In this document: positions 32,637 to 41,839 of the stretch, piece after piece
Layout of the letters: each line of letters begins with the position of its first letter
How positions within the stretch are numbered: position 1 is the stretch's first letter
Assembly: GCA_023421245.1 (NCBI GenBank)
Contig: JAEZTV010000009.1
Span: 1 to 64,000, forward strand
Source: Bacillota bacterium
GTDB lineage: Bacteria; Bacillota; Clostridia; Oscillospirales; Ruminococcaceae
Direction of reading: 5' to 3'
DNA: 64,000 bases
The notes under the pieces: model-generated
Told to the model about the DNA's origin: nothing
The model's database searches: none
The model's input: the letters and a program-made list of their open reading frames with translations, nothing else
Position numbers and translations under genes: made by a program

Positions 32637-33557
32637 CTATACCGTGTCAGCCGGTTGCAGGTCTTCAGCAGAAGAGAAGTACATTGTCAGCGTATCTGCC
32701 GATTGCTGCGAAAGCTCAAAGCTCTGGGGGGAAAACCGGCCGCTTACAAACACGGGAATCGACACCTCCTCCATCTGCGAAAAGCTGCGCATGGCCGAGA
32801 TACGCTGCTTGTAGTCGTTGTACGAGATGTCGGTTTCGGCCAGCCCCACCAGCGTGTGAAAGACACTGTCACCGTGCTTTATCAGCCATTCATCCATGCG
32901 CTGGTTGAGCAGCTTAGTGAGCAGGTCGCTGTGCACCTTGTAACGGTGCTCCTCGCCCTCGGCATACTGCGGAAAGCGAAACATATCGTACATCGCCCGT
33001 CCGTCAAGCGTTTGTGTGCCCTTGGGCACATTGATGTAGGTGCTGCTTGCGGTATCCTTGTAAACAAGCGAGTAGGGCAGGCTATACTTCACCGTGCCCA
33101 GCGTATTGAGCGCCTTAACAAACGAGTCGGATGAAAGGCGCGCGGTGCGGTCGATGGCAATGCCAAGCGCCGATTCCAGAATCTCTTTTACCATGAGCGT
33201 GCCGCCGTATACATCAAAGCCTGCGAGGGAATCGGTGCGTTCTCCGGTTACCACCCGCATGGTGTAGGGCAGTGACGAGACCGGAATGCGCCGGTTGACA
33301 GGGTCAAACCGCACCAGCAGAAAGTACCGCCCAACGCCGTTTTCCGTTACCACAATCAGTGCGTTGAGCGCGTCGCTCTCGGTAGGTACGTAGGTGTTTT
33401 GCACCTCGCTTTGTGCCTTGCTGCTGGTGGTAAAGTAGCTGTCTTTTAAGGGGCTGATCTCAAGCATGATGGGGATAAAGATAAGCGACAGGATAACGAG
33501 CGATACCCCGAAGGAGAGTGCAAATGCCTTTGCGCGCCGCAATCTTGATCGTTTCAT
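32637..33557 (-). CDS. Degenerate LCP (LytR-CpsA-Psr)-like membrane protein
   Basis: A 306-residue protein with a basic start (MKRSRLRRAK), one membrane helix (about 12-33) and an extracytoplasmic domain. The order of elements resembles LCP enzymes, which attach teichoic acids or polysaccharides to peptidoglycan: ALIVVTENGVGRYFLLVRFDP, VSSLPYTMRVV, IAIDRTARLSSDSFVKALNTLGTVKYSLP and PKGTQTLDGRAMYDMFRFP. But the usual TD-T/S start, IPRD and R-R catalytic motifs are not intact, so it may be a non-catalytic relative. ATG 33557 is chosen because AGGGGGAAG lies just upstream. Confidence 0.6.
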   Translation of the reverse strand: MKRSRLRRAKAFALSFGVSLVILSLIFIPIMLEISPLKDSYFTTSSKAQSEVQNTYVPTESDALNALIVVTENGVGRYFLLVRFDPVNRRIPVSSLPYTMRVVTGERTDSLAGFDVYGGTLMVKEILESALGIAIDRTARLSSDSFVKALNTLGTVKYSLPYSLVYKDTASSTYINVPKGTQTLDGRAMYDMFRFPQYAEGEEHRYKVHSDLLTKLLNQRMDEWLIKHGDSVFHTLVGLAETDISYNDYKQRISAMRSFSQMEEVSIPVFVSGRFSPQSFELSQQSADTLTMYFSSAEDLQPADTV

Positions 33558-33773
33558 ACGCGTCTTCCCCCTGCCCTGATTTGGTTTGGGTGCCATATGT
33601 ACAATACGGCAGCCGTTGTGGATAGTATTGACAGGCGGTGGCACAAACATACAATCTAAGAGGCTGAGTGGATTTGCAGTACAGTAAAATGCGCAAAATG
33701 AAAGCACGGCGCAGTACTGTTGCAATGTGAAGAGGCTATGTACGAGGCAATACGCTGAGCTTGCGAATAGTAA

Positions 33774-33803
33774 AGATGCCCCCGCCAAAAGACGGGGGCA
33801 TCT
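33774..33803 (-). terminator. Terminator of the P-type ATPase gene
   Basis: AGATGCCCCCG (33774-33784) and CGGGGGCATCT (33793-33803). On the minus strand it follows the ATPase stop codon by about 37 bases and is trailed by TTTACT, a weak T-run. Confidence 0.65.
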
Positions 33804-33839
33804 CGCGGCAAAATAACCGGTAAATCGCGGCGTATCGGC

Positions 33840-36509
33840 TTACCGTGCCGCCGCCTTGCGGTAGAGGAATTTGCCCAGTGCAACAAGCTCGTGCACCAAA
33901 AGGGGGATAGCGGAAAGCAAGACTAGTACCAGCCATTCGCCAAAGGTGAGCGCTACGGTACCGAACAAATCGGTTAAGAAGGGGATCTCGGTAACGGCAA
34001 CCTGAAGCGCAAGGCCGGTGAAGAATGCGACAACCATCAGCCTGTTTTCAAGATGGTTGATGGCAAACACCGAACGGTCGGTATTGCGCATGCCTATGGC
34101 ATGAAACAGCTGTGAAACACCCAACGTTACAAACGCGTAGGTCTGCGCATGGGTAAGCACGGCAGGGTCAAGCAGCAGCTGTTTGACCGCATCAAACGTG
34201 ACGGCGGCATTTTGAACAAGCAATGTGCGGATGGGCAGAAACAGAAATGCGCCCAGTGTGATAGCGGCAATAACAAAGCCATAGAACAGGGTAAGGGCAA
34301 ACCCGCCGTGCGCAAACAGGCTTTCGGAGGGACTGCGCGGCGGCGCTTTCATAATGTCCTTGTCCTTACTGTCTACGCCCAGAGCAAGCGCCGGAAGGGT
34401 ATCGGTAATGAGGTTTACCCACAGGATATGGATTGCGCGCAGAGGGGCGGCAAGCCCGATTGCGATGGCGGTAAACATTGAGATGATTTCGCCGAAGTTT
34501 GCGCTAAGCAAGAACAATACCGTCTTTTTGATGTTTGCGTAGATACCGCGTCCCTCTTCCACCGCCAGTTCAATGGTGGCAAAGTTGTCGTCGGTCAGCA
34601 CCATGTCGGCGGCACCCTTTGCGACGTCGGTTCCGGTAATGCCCATAGCAACGCCGATATCCGCCGCCTTAAGCGAGGGCGCGTCGTTTACGCCGTCGCC
34701 GGTCATTGAAACAATATACCCGTGCGATTTAAGCGCCTTAACAATCATCACCTTATGCTCGGGTGAAACTCTCGCAAACACACGCAGGTTATCCACGCGC
34801 GCGTTCAGCTCCTCCTGCGTCATCTCATCAAGCTGTGCGCCGGTGGCGCACTGGTTCTCATCTTCGGCAATGCCAAGCTCGCGCGCGATGGCAAGCGCGG
34901 TATCGCGGTGGTCGCCCGTAATCATCACCGTTCGGATATGCGCATCCTTAAACTTCTGAACCGCTTCCTTTGCCTCGGGGCGCGGAGGGTCAATCATCCC
35001 CGTAAGCCCGACAAACGCAAGGCCTTGCTCGGCGGCGGAGTCGTCATCAAACTTAACCGCAAGCGCCAGAACACGCAGGGCATCCCGCGCCATCAGCGAC
35101 GATGCCTGCTCGATGGCGGATTTATCCTCGCCGGTCAACACGCGCGGGTCAGTGCCGTCCATGATGTGTGTGCAGCGTGCGAGCAAAATATCCATCGCAC
35201 CCTTGGTAAACGCAACCACACGTCCGTCGGGAGCCTTGTGCACCGTCGTCATCAGCTTGCGCTCGGAATCAAACGCCTGCTCGTTGATGCGCGGGTAAGC
35301 TTGCTCAAGCCCTTCGCGGGAAAAGCCGCTTGGCGCGCCCATATCAAGCAGCGCAAGCTCGGTGGGGTCACCAACACGGCCGTCGTTTAGAATGGATGCG
35401 TCGTTGCATAGAACGAATCCGGTAAGAAACAGCCGGTCCTGCTCGGGCGACAGTGCGGATACCGCCTTGCTCTGCCCATGTACATTTACCCGTTCCACCG
35501 TCATGCGGTTTTGGGTAAGCGTACCGGTTTTATCCGAGCACACGACGCTCACGGCACCCAGTGTTTCTACCGAGGGCAGGCGGCGCACAATGGTGTTTAC
35601 CTTTACCATACGCGAAACGCCCAATGCAAGCACAATGGTTACCACGGCGGGCAGCCCTTCGGGGATGGCGGCAACCGCAAGCGAGATGGCGGTAAGCAGC
35701 ATCTCGGCAATATCCCGTTGTTGCAGTACCGCAATGCCGAACATCACGGCGCAGATGACCACCGCAAGGATTCCCAGCATCTTGCCAAGGTCGGCAAGGC
35801 GCTTTTGCAGCGGGGTCAGCTCTTCCTTTTCATTGCCAAGCATGGCGGCAATGCGGCCGATTTCGGTATCCATACCGGTGGCGGCAACCACGCCCTCGCC
35901 GCGCCCATAGGTGACGTTTGTGGAGGAGTACGCCATGTTCAGGCGGTCGCCAATACCGGTTTTTTGGTCGGCGACAAAAACCGCATCTTTTTCGCTCGGT
36001 ACCGATTCACCGGTCAGCGCCGATTCGTCTATCTTCAGGTTAACCGCCGTAATAAGGCGCAGATCGGCGGGCACGACACGTCCGGCATCCAGAATAACGA
36101 TGTCGCCGGGTACAAGCTCGCGTGCGGGGATGTCGGAAAGCTTGCCGTCGCGCCGCACAAGCGCCGTGGGGCTTGTCATCTGCTTGAGCGCGGCCAGAGC
36201 CGCCTCGGCCTTTGCCTCCTGCGTCATACCGATGATTGCGTTGAGCAGCACAACCGCGAGGATAATTACCGCATCGCCAACCTCTCGCAGAAACAGCGAG
36301 ATGGCGGCCGCCACAAACAGAATGTAGATCATGGGGTCGTTGAGCTGGCTTAAAAACATGGAAAGCTTGGTTTTGGGCTTTTTGGCGGTAAACTCGTTTG
36401 CGCCATAGCGGGAGAAATTCTCCTTGGCCTGTGCGCCGGAAAGCCCGTCGGCGGGGCGTACCGCAAGCGCAGTACATACCTCATCCGCTGTTTTTTGCTC
36501 ATACATCAT
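33840..36509 (-). CDS. P2-type cation-transporting ATPase (Ca2+/Mn2+ type)
   Basis: An 889-residue P-type ATPase pump. It has the actuator TGES loop (ESALTGESVPSEK), phosphorylated Asp in CSDKTGTLTQ, nucleotide-binding KGAMD, and hinge MTGDGVNDAPSLKAADIG. The Ca2+-ATPase ion-site residues are conserved by alignment in mind with SERCA: PEGLP in M4, NFGE in M5 and NLITD in M6. Ten membrane helices are expected. AAAGGAG precedes ATG 36509. A yybP-ykoY riboswitch lies in its leader, which argues for Mn2+ export, as known for YoaB-type ATPases, rather than or in addition to Ca2+. Ion choice is inference. Confidence 0.9.
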   Translation of the reverse strand: MMYEQKTADEVCTALAVRPADGLSGAQAKENFSRYGANEFTAKKPKTKLSMFLSQLNDPMIYILFVAAAISLFLREVGDAVIILAVVLLNAIIGMTQEAKAEAALAALKQMTSPTALVRRDGKLSDIPARELVPGDIVILDAGRVVPADLRLITAVNLKIDESALTGESVPSEKDAVFVADQKTGIGDRLNMAYSSTNVTYGRGEGVVAATGMDTEIGRIAAMLGNEKEELTPLQKRLADLGKMLGILAVVICAVMFGIAVLQQRDIAEMLLTAISLAVAAIPEGLPAVVTIVLALGVSRMVKVNTIVRRLPSVETLGAVSVVCSDKTGTLTQNRMTVERVNVHGQSKAVSALSPEQDRLFLTGFVLCNDASILNDGRVGDPTELALLDMGAPSGFSREGLEQAYPRINEQAFDSERKLMTTVHKAPDGRVVAFTKGAMDILLARCTHIMDGTDPRVLTGEDKSAIEQASSLMARDALRVLALAVKFDDDSAAEQGLAFVGLTGMIDPPRPEAKEAVQKFKDAHIRTVMITGDHRDTALAIARELGIAEDENQCATGAQLDEMTQEELNARVDNLRVFARVSPEHKVMIVKALKSHGYIVSMTGDGVNDAPSLKAADIGVAMGITGTDVAKGAADMVLTDDNFATIELAVEEGRGIYANIKKTVLFLLSANFGEIISMFTAIAIGLAAPLRAIHILWVNLITDTLPALALGVDSKDKDIMKAPPRSPSESLFAHGGFALTLFYGFVIAAITLGAFLFLPIRTLLVQNAAVTFDAVKQLLLDPAVLTHAQTYAFVTLGVSQLFHAIGMRNTDRSVFAINHLENRLMVVAFFTGLALQVAVTEIPFLTDLFGTVALTFGEWLVLVLLSAIPLLVHELVALGKFLYRKAAAR

Positions 36510-36631
36510 ATTGACACTCCTTTTATCGAATGCTTATTGTGTATTACAGAATTTGTCCGTGTCACGCCGCAAAACCCGTCCATCTTAGGTTATTATGCGC
36601 TGTACCGGCAGAAAAGCACGGAATTTTGAAA

Positions 36632-36775
36632 CAAAAAAGACCTTTAGTCCGTGCGTCGGAAAATTATCCGGACACGCTAAAAGTCTTGTTACCTAATCGG
36701 ACCCCAAGCCAGAACCGCGCAAACGGTCCGTGTGTTGACGTGGGATTTAAAACTACTCCCCATTAGCAGATATTC
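36632..36775 (-). promoter_or_regulatory. yybP-ykoY manganese riboswitch with terminator
   Basis: Read on the minus strand, the leader of the P-type ATPase contains the family hallmarks GGGGAGTAG at about 36753-36761, then GTCAACACACGG, a central stem-loop (GGACC...GGTCC) and TAACAAGACTTTTAG at about 36675-36689. A second hairpin follows, pairing AGACTTTTAG... with ...CTAAAGGTCT and ending in TTTTTT (about 36632-36689). This is an intrinsic terminator sharing sequence with the aptamer's closing stem, so Mn2+ binding should prevent termination. The family is known to sense Mn2+ and to precede Mn exporters. Confidence 0.85.
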
Positions 36776-36863
36776 TGTTTTACTTACTATAGCAGATGTT
36801 GGCATAAAAAATCAAGTGGATTAGCAAATGGTTACATTTATTTAACTTTTTGTCGGGTGGGGG

Positions 36864-36892
36864 TTGACAAACAAATCACGTGGGTATATAGT
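36864..36892 (+). promoter_or_regulatory. Promoter of the gntR-ABC operon
   Basis: Consensus -35 TTGACA (36864-36869) and TATAGT (36887-36892), 17-bp spacer. Confidence 0.85.
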
Positions 36893-36912
36893 TAGTTACA
36901 TAAGTAATTAAC
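36891..36912 (+). promoter_or_regulatory. Putative GntR operator
   Basis: Inverted repeat GTTAGTTAC-ATAA-GTAATTAAC (8 of 9 arm bases match) overlaps the end of the -10 box and the start site, a position suited to autorepression by the GntR protein encoded 39 bases downstream. Confidence 0.65.
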
Positions 36913-36950
36913 CAATTCACTAGAGAAGCCTGAAGGAGGGAGGTAGAAGC

Positions 36951-37322
36951 TTGAACACTGCACTGACAGGTGAGCAATCGATCTATATTCAGATTGCAAA
37001 GAGGATTGAAGATGACATCTTGCGTGGTATTATTGATGAAAACGAAAGCGTGCCATCCACCAATCAGCTTGCGGCGCTCTATCAAATTAATCCCGCTACA
37101 GCAGCAAAGGGAGTCAACCTGCTTGTGGACGAGGGTATTCTTTACAAAAAGAGAGGGATTGGTATGTTTGCAGCCGAAGGCGCGAAACAAACCATTGTTA
37201 CAAAACGCAAAACCGGCTTTTATGAGCGATTTATTGTATCGCTTGTGCGCGAGGCAAAACAGCTTGGCATTGGCACCGAGGAATTATACGAGATGATTAC
37301 CCGCGCAAGCCGTGAGCGTTAG
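36951..37322 (+). CDS. GntR-family regulator, YtrA type
   Basis: A 123-residue transcription regulator of the short YtrA subfamily. The winged helix occupies about 9-77 (IYIQIAKRIEDDILRGIIDENESVPSTNQLAALYQINPATAAKGVNLLVDEGILYKKRG, given here as the domain span), followed by only a short helical dimerisation tail instead of a ligand domain. TTG 36951 follows GGAGGGAGGT. YtrA-type repressors are usually the first gene of operons for ABC transporters induced by envelope stress or antibiotics, as here. Confidence 0.92.
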   Translation: MNTALTGEQSIYIQIAKRIEDDILRGIIDENESVPSTNQLAALYQINPATAAKGVNLLVDEGILYKKRGIGMFAAEGAKQTIVTKRKTGFYERFIVSLVREAKQLGIGTEELYEMITRASRER

Positions 37323-37367
37323 TGCCGTACCGCCACACTATCTTGAGTACGAAAGGATATGTATAGA

Positions 37368-38279
37368 ATGAACAATATTGTGCAATGTGAGGGTGTTGTG
37401 AAACAATTTGGCAAGCTGACGGCGCTCGATGGCATAAGCATGACGCTTGAAGCAGATAAGATATACGGACTGATTGGCCGCAACGGTGCGGGCAAAACCA
37501 CGCTGCTTGGCATACTTTCGGGGCAAAACCCCAGCGATGCGGGCAGTGTAACCATAAACGGCGAGCCTGTGTGGGAGAACGCAAGCGCGCTTGAGAACCT
37601 TTGCTTTTCGCGCGAGCTGAACCCCTCCACCGCGTTTGGGCCGGATACCCGAAAGGTAAAGGCTCTGTTGCGTATCGCCCGCATCTTCTACCCTAATTGG
37701 GATGAGGAGTACGCACAGGAGCTGCTTAAAAAGTTTAACCTTGATGTTAAAAAGCCGCTCAACAAGCTATCCAAGGGCATGCTGTCGATGGTTAGTATTG
37801 TCATTGCACTTGCGTCGCGTGCGCCGGTTACCCTGCTCGATGAGCCGGTAGCGGGGCTGGATGTGATGATGCGCGAGACCTTTTACCGTTTGCTGCTCGA
37901 GGACTATATGAAAAACCCCAGAACTTTTATTATCTCTACCCATATCATTGACGAAGCGAGCAATGTGTTTGAAGAGGTGATACTCATTGATTCCGGTAAA
38001 GTGATGCTCAAAGAGAATACCGACGAGCTGCGCGCATCATTCTCTTATGTCAGTGGCCGAGAGGATATTGTGCTTGAGGCGGTAAAAGACATGGATATTG
38101 TACATCGCGAGGGGGTTGCAAGAAGCCTTACCGTCTGCGTGAAGGCAAGCAACGTAGCACAGCGTGTTGCAGAGTATGACGTAGACGTATCCCCCGTAAC
38201 GCTGCAGAAGATATTTGTGTACCTTACCGAAGGGTATGAGCGGGAGAGTGTCATCCGGACGGGAGGCACGGTGATATGA
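37368..38279 (+). CDS. ABC transporter ATP-binding protein
   Basis: ATPase of an ABC-2-type exporter, 303 residues. Walker A is GRNGAGKT, the Q-loop region is SREL/NPSTAFG, the signature is LSKGMLSMV (a variant of LSGGQ, common in YtrB-like ATPases), Walker B is VTLLDEPVAGLD, and the H-loop is IISTHIIDEA. A C-terminal 80-residue regulatory part follows. ATG 37368 is preferred over ATG 37359, which is too close to the GAAAGG site. Its last four bases overlap the next gene (ATGA). Confidence 0.92.
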   Translation: MNNIVQCEGVVKQFGKLTALDGISMTLEADKIYGLIGRNGAGKTTLLGILSGQNPSDAGSVTINGEPVWENASALENLCFSRELNPSTAFGPDTRKVKALLRIARIFYPNWDEEYAQELLKKFNLDVKKPLNKLSKGMLSMVSIVIALASRAPVTLLDEPVAGLDVMMRETFYRLLLEDYMKNPRTFIISTHIIDEASNVFEEVILIDSGKVMLKENTDELRASFSYVSGREDIVLEAVKDMDIVHREGVARSLTVCVKASNVAQRVAEYDVDVSPVTLQKIFVYLTEGYERESVIRTGGTVI

Positions 38280-38953
38280 AGTTGCTGATGAAGCAGATAA
38301 AATGCGAGCTGATATCAAATTTGTGGGAAAGTGTAAAGTTGACGCTTATTGTACCGGTGATGTCCGTCTTCTTTATCTTTGGCAAGAGCAGTGTATGGAA
38401 TGCGCAGTCGTTTATGCTTATGATGGCGCTGTTGGCAATTCCGGCCGGGGTTTTAACACTTTCTCTCACGCGCATGACCACAAGCATTCACACCGCGCTT
38501 TCTATGGGAAGCACACGCCGTGTCTTTTACGTTAGCAACGCGCTATGTTCGGCGGTAATGTTTCTTGTGCTTACGGTTTTACCGCTTGTTGTAACGGGAA
38601 TTATTCTGCTGCCGTTTGACGCGGTGCAGGCCAAAACGATTCTTATGACGGCTGTAAGCCCCGGGCTTATTGGCGGAGCGTTTTGCATCGATACCCTTGC
38701 CTTTGGGGCGGGCACGCTGATTGGCGGGCTGGTGAACCGATACGGGCGCAAGGTATTTATTATTATGTTTATTCTGCTTGTGCTTGCAGGCGGTGTGGTT
38801 GGCGGTGTAATTGGGGCGGGGATATTACAAAATAGAATGACGATTTCCGTAGGCAACAATTTGATGCTGATTCTATCCCTTGGTATCTTCGGGTTGGGCA
38901 TACTGCTGTATGGCATCGGCTGGCGTACCGTAAAAAAATACTATGTAAGCTGA
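38276..38953 (+). CDS. ABC-2-type permease-like membrane protein
   Basis: A 225-residue membrane protein with about six hydrophobic helices and the start MKLLMKQIKCELISNLWESVKLTLIVPVM. It begins within the ATPase stop codon (ATGA overlap), so the two are translated together. It is the probable membrane partner of the upstream ATPase. No sequence motif defines a substrate. Similar small permeases occur in YtrA-regulated operons. Confidence 0.75.
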   Translation: MKLLMKQIKCELISNLWESVKLTLIVPVMSVFFIFGKSSVWNAQSFMLMMALLAIPAGVLTLSLTRMTTSIHTALSMGSTRRVFYVSNALCSAVMFLVLTVLPLVVTGIILLPFDAVQAKTILMTAVSPGLIGGAFCIDTLAFGAGTLIGGLVNRYGRKVFIIMFILLVLAGGVVGGVIGAGILQNRMTISVGNNLMLILSLGIFGLGILLYGIGWRTVKKYYVS

Positions 38954-38977
38954 CCATATAAAGTTTTGAAGGTAAGG

Positions 38978-39685
38978 ATGGTTTTGCCCATGATACGCAA
39001 TTCATTAAAACAGGCAGTTCATGCAAACCGCGGCATAGTGCTTACCCTGCTTATCATCAGCGGGCTGCACCTGCTTGTGCTGGGTGTTATTGCCGTGCTC
39101 ACGTTTGCAAATCGGCACGATCCTGAAGCGGGCTTAGGGTATATTGTTTATATCGCAATTGTAATGTTCATAAACCTGTGGGTGCTGGTGCTGTGCAACG
39201 TTTCGTTGTACACCTCGGGCTTTACAACCGCTGTATGCGCGGGTATGCGGCGAACAGCATATCTGCGTGCGGCAGGGGGAATTAACCTGATTTACATCGG
39301 TGTGCTGTTTGTGCTTTCACTGTGTGCAAGCTTGCTTTGTACAGGCTTCATACAGGCAGGTGAGGGCACCGCAACCGATGTAAAAGAAATGGTGAAGGTG
39401 CTTGGGGCTCTATGCCCGGCACAGGTAATACTGCATCTGTTCTATACCGCGCTTGGGATGATGATGGGAGCGCTCATCCTGCGCTATGGTGTTAAGCTGG
39501 TAGTCGGCGGATCTTCGCTGCTGTCACTGATTGTTATTATGCTTCCTATGTGGATCGACGGTTTTTTTGCGCTGCCGCAAAACGGAAAATACCTTGCCGC
39601 ACTCATAATCTGCCTTTGTGCGGTAACGGTTACAGCAATTCTGCTGCTGACTGGGCGCAGGATGCTGCGGCGGCAGAGTATATAG
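38978..39685 (+). CDS. Second ABC-2-type permease-like membrane protein
   Basis: A 235-residue membrane protein with about six helices and an N-terminal cytosolic segment RNSLKQAVHANRGIVLTLL. The layout resembles the preceding permease, so the two may form a heterodimeric channel for the ATPase. The start is uncertain between ATG 38978 (GAAGG 5 bases upstream) and ATG 38990. It lies 24 bp after the first permease. Confidence 0.7.
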   Translation: MVLPMIRNSLKQAVHANRGIVLTLLIISGLHLLVLGVIAVLTFANRHDPEAGLGYIVYIAIVMFINLWVLVLCNVSLYTSGFTTAVCAGMRRTAYLRAAGGINLIYIGVLFVLSLCASLLCTGFIQAGEGTATDVKEMVKVLGALCPAQVILHLFYTALGMMMGALILRYGVKLVVGGSSLLSLIVIMLPMWIDGFFALPQNGKYLAALIICLCAVTVTAILLLTGRRMLRRQSI

Positions 39686-39731
39686 ACAGGCTTTGATAGA
39701 TGACAACAACGAATGAAAGGGGTTTTATTCT

Positions 39732-40757
39732 ATGACAGAAGAAACCATGACAGCAGGCTTTACGGACGCTGCGGAGGAAAAAGCATCCCTTGCAAAAACG
39801 GCCGCGCGTGCGGGTACGGCAGTAACGGTATGGGTGGTTTTGCGCATCTTGTTTGACCTTGCCACCTTTCCGGTTTCTAAAATGCTGATAGCGGGCGGCG
39901 CTTCGGATAATATGGTTCAGATTGTTATGATTGCGCTTTCGGCCGCGGGGGTATATATTGTAGCTACCCCTATCGCCCTGTGGATTTTGGGTGTATTTCG
40001 GCATGGCGGCCTGCGTGCGATGGTTACAAAAAGCCGTATGCCCGCAGGTCAGGTAGCGGCAGCGATTCCTATCATGTACGCGGTAACAATTCTTATCAAT
40101 CTCACCGTCATAGTTGTAAGCGTGCTGCAGTCAGGCTCGATTGACGAGATGGTAGAAAAGAACCCCTTCTTAAACCTGCCCACCGGAACGCTGGGTGTAG
40201 TGCTCAACTACATCTGGATGGTGCTGATTGCGCCGGTGTATGAAGAGATTTTATTTCGCGGCGGATTGCTTGGCACACTGAAAAAGCACGGAAACTGGTT
40301 TGCCGTTATTGTGTCGGGAATATTGTTCGGGCTTGCGCACCTTAATATTGCGCAGATGCTGTATGCGACCGCACTTGGCATTCTGCTTGGTATGATGTAT
40401 GTGCGCTCGGGCTCGGTTGTTCCCTGCATCATCGCCCATATTGCCATAAACTTTCTTGGAATTACGATTGCCACGTTCTACAGCGCAAACAACCTGGCGG
40501 TGCTGGGAATCCTCGCGCTGGTGGTGATTGCGGCAATTATCGCGGGCATTGTGCTCGGCATCATTACACTGGTAAGCCACCGCGATAAGCTGCGCCTTGG
40601 AGCAAGCGATACGCAGCTGAGCAGACGCGGGCGGTTTGAGGTTTTACTGCGCAGCCCGCTGTTTGTGCTGATGTTCATATTCTCACTTGCGCTAAGCATT
40701 GCCGTAAACCTTCCGCCTGTAACAGAGGCAATCGGACGCCTGCTTACAGGCGCATAA
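39732..40757 (+). CDS. CPBP family intramembrane metalloprotease
   Basis: A 341-residue membrane protein with about eight helices and the CPBP/ABI (CAAX protease and bacteriocin-processing) motifs in order: EEILFRGGL (glutamate pair plus Arg), FGLAHLNIAQM (first His) and CIIAHIAINFLG (second His with Asn). These are the proposed zinc ligands. Family members give bacteriocin self-immunity or process membrane proteins. Last gene of the GntR/ABC operon, which supports an envelope-stress or antimicrobial-peptide role. Real substrate unknown. Confidence 0.88.
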   Translation: MTEETMTAGFTDAAEEKASLAKTAARAGTAVTVWVVLRILFDLATFPVSKMLIAGGASDNMVQIVMIALSAAGVYIVATPIALWILGVFRHGGLRAMVTKSRMPAGQVAAAIPIMYAVTILINLTVIVVSVLQSGSIDEMVEKNPFLNLPTGTLGVVLNYIWMVLIAPVYEEILFRGGLLGTLKKHGNWFAVIVSGILFGLAHLNIAQMLYATALGILLGMMYVRSGSVVPCIIAHIAINFLGITIATFYSANNLAVLGILALVVIAAIIAGIVLGIITLVSHRDKLRLGASDTQLSRRGRFEVLLRSPLFVLMFIFSLALSIAVNLPPVTEAIGRLLTGA

Positions 40758-40770
40758 AACCCTCACGCAA

Positions 40771-40804
40771 CAACAACCCGCCGGCCGGCGGGTTGTTGTG
40801 TTTT
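40771..40804. terminator. Bidirectional terminator
   Basis: Perfect palindrome with arms CAACAACCCGCCGG (40771-40784) and CCGGCGGGTTGTTG (40785-40798), then TGTTTTAT. It ends the CPBP gene and the convergent oxidoreductase gene. Confidence 0.8.
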
Positions 40805-40811
40805 ATCGGCC

Positions 40812-41792
40812 TCAATCTTGGTGCGCGTCAAAGCTGTTTTTAAGCGTTTCCAGCATCTCGATGGTGGCGATGGTATCGGCAGCGGGCATAACCGGACTTT
40901 CCGTAATGCCGTCGCGCAGGTATCCGCAGACCGCTTCGAGCTGCCACGCGTGGCCTCTGGGCAGGTCGTACTCCATCTGAATCTGTTCGGTAAGTTCATC
41001 GCCGATGTACAGCCGCACCTCATTTGCAAAGTGCGGGCGCTGGATCTCAATCCGTCCCTTATCACCGACAACGGTTAACACCTCGCGGCTGTTGACCACA
41101 AGGCCGGTGCGCATGGTAGCCAGAATACCCCGGGGGTATTTGACAGTAAGCGCGGCGGTGGCATCGGTGCCCTTGCAGTAATCGGTATGAAAGCCCGCAT
41201 AAGCCAAGGGGTTTGCCCCCGCAAGGTAGGAGGAGAGTTCTACCGTGTACACGCCAAGATCATAAAGCGAGCCGCCGCCAAGCGAGGGGTCGACCAGACG
41301 ATGGGCGGCATCGATGCTGCCCACTGCAAACGTCAGCATTGCGTCAATAAACCGTATGCGGCCGATCTGCCCTTCCTCAATCCACCGTTTTGCGGTGATG
41401 ATGTTGGGTAAAAAGCGTGACCACATCGCTTCCATCAAAAACAGCCCTTGCGCCTTTGCGTAACCGAACAACGCGACCGCTTGCGCTTTTGTCATAACCA
41501 TCGGCTTTTCGCATAAGACATGCTTGCCGTTTTCAAGCGCAAGCATGCAGTTTTCAAAGTGCATGGGATGAGGGGTAGCGACATATACCGCGTGGATGTT
41601 AGGGTCTTTGACAAGCGCCTCATAGCTTCCATAGCTATGGGGCACTCCATTTTTTTGTGCAAACGCCTGTGCCTTCTCCAAGGTGCGGGATGCGACGCCG
41701 TAAGCGGTTACCCCCATAACGTAGGAGCAGGTTTTGGTGAATTTCTCCGCGATTGAACCGGTAGCGAGGATTCCAAAGTTTATTGTGTTCAT
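40812..41792 (-). CDS. Gfo/Idh/MocA family oxidoreductase
   Basis: A 326-residue NAD(P)-dependent sugar-type dehydrogenase. The N-terminal Rossmann fold starts INFGILATGSIAEKF. The family motif HVLCEKPMVMT carries the conserved EKP lysine, and the C-terminal alpha/beta domain has LVDPSLGGGSLYDLGVYTVEL. The substrate cannot be deduced. It is monocistronic, with GAGGCG before the ATG. Confidence 0.9.
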   Translation of the reverse strand: MNTINFGILATGSIAEKFTKTCSYVMGVTAYGVASRTLEKAQAFAQKNGVPHSYGSYEALVKDPNIHAVYVATPHPMHFENCMLALENGKHVLCEKPMVMTKAQAVALFGYAKAQGLFLMEAMWSRFLPNIITAKRWIEEGQIGRIRFIDAMLTFAVGSIDAAHRLVDPSLGGGSLYDLGVYTVELSSYLAGANPLAYAGFHTDYCKGTDATAALTVKYPRGILATMRTGLVVNSREVLTVVGDKGRIEIQRPHFANEVRLYIGDELTEQIQMEYDLPRGHAWQLEAVCGYLRDGITESPVMPAADTIATIEMLETLKNSFDAHQD

Positions 41793-41839
41793 ACCAAACG
41801 CCTCCTGTCTGCCCTTTCCTGTATTAAAAGGAATGCCTG

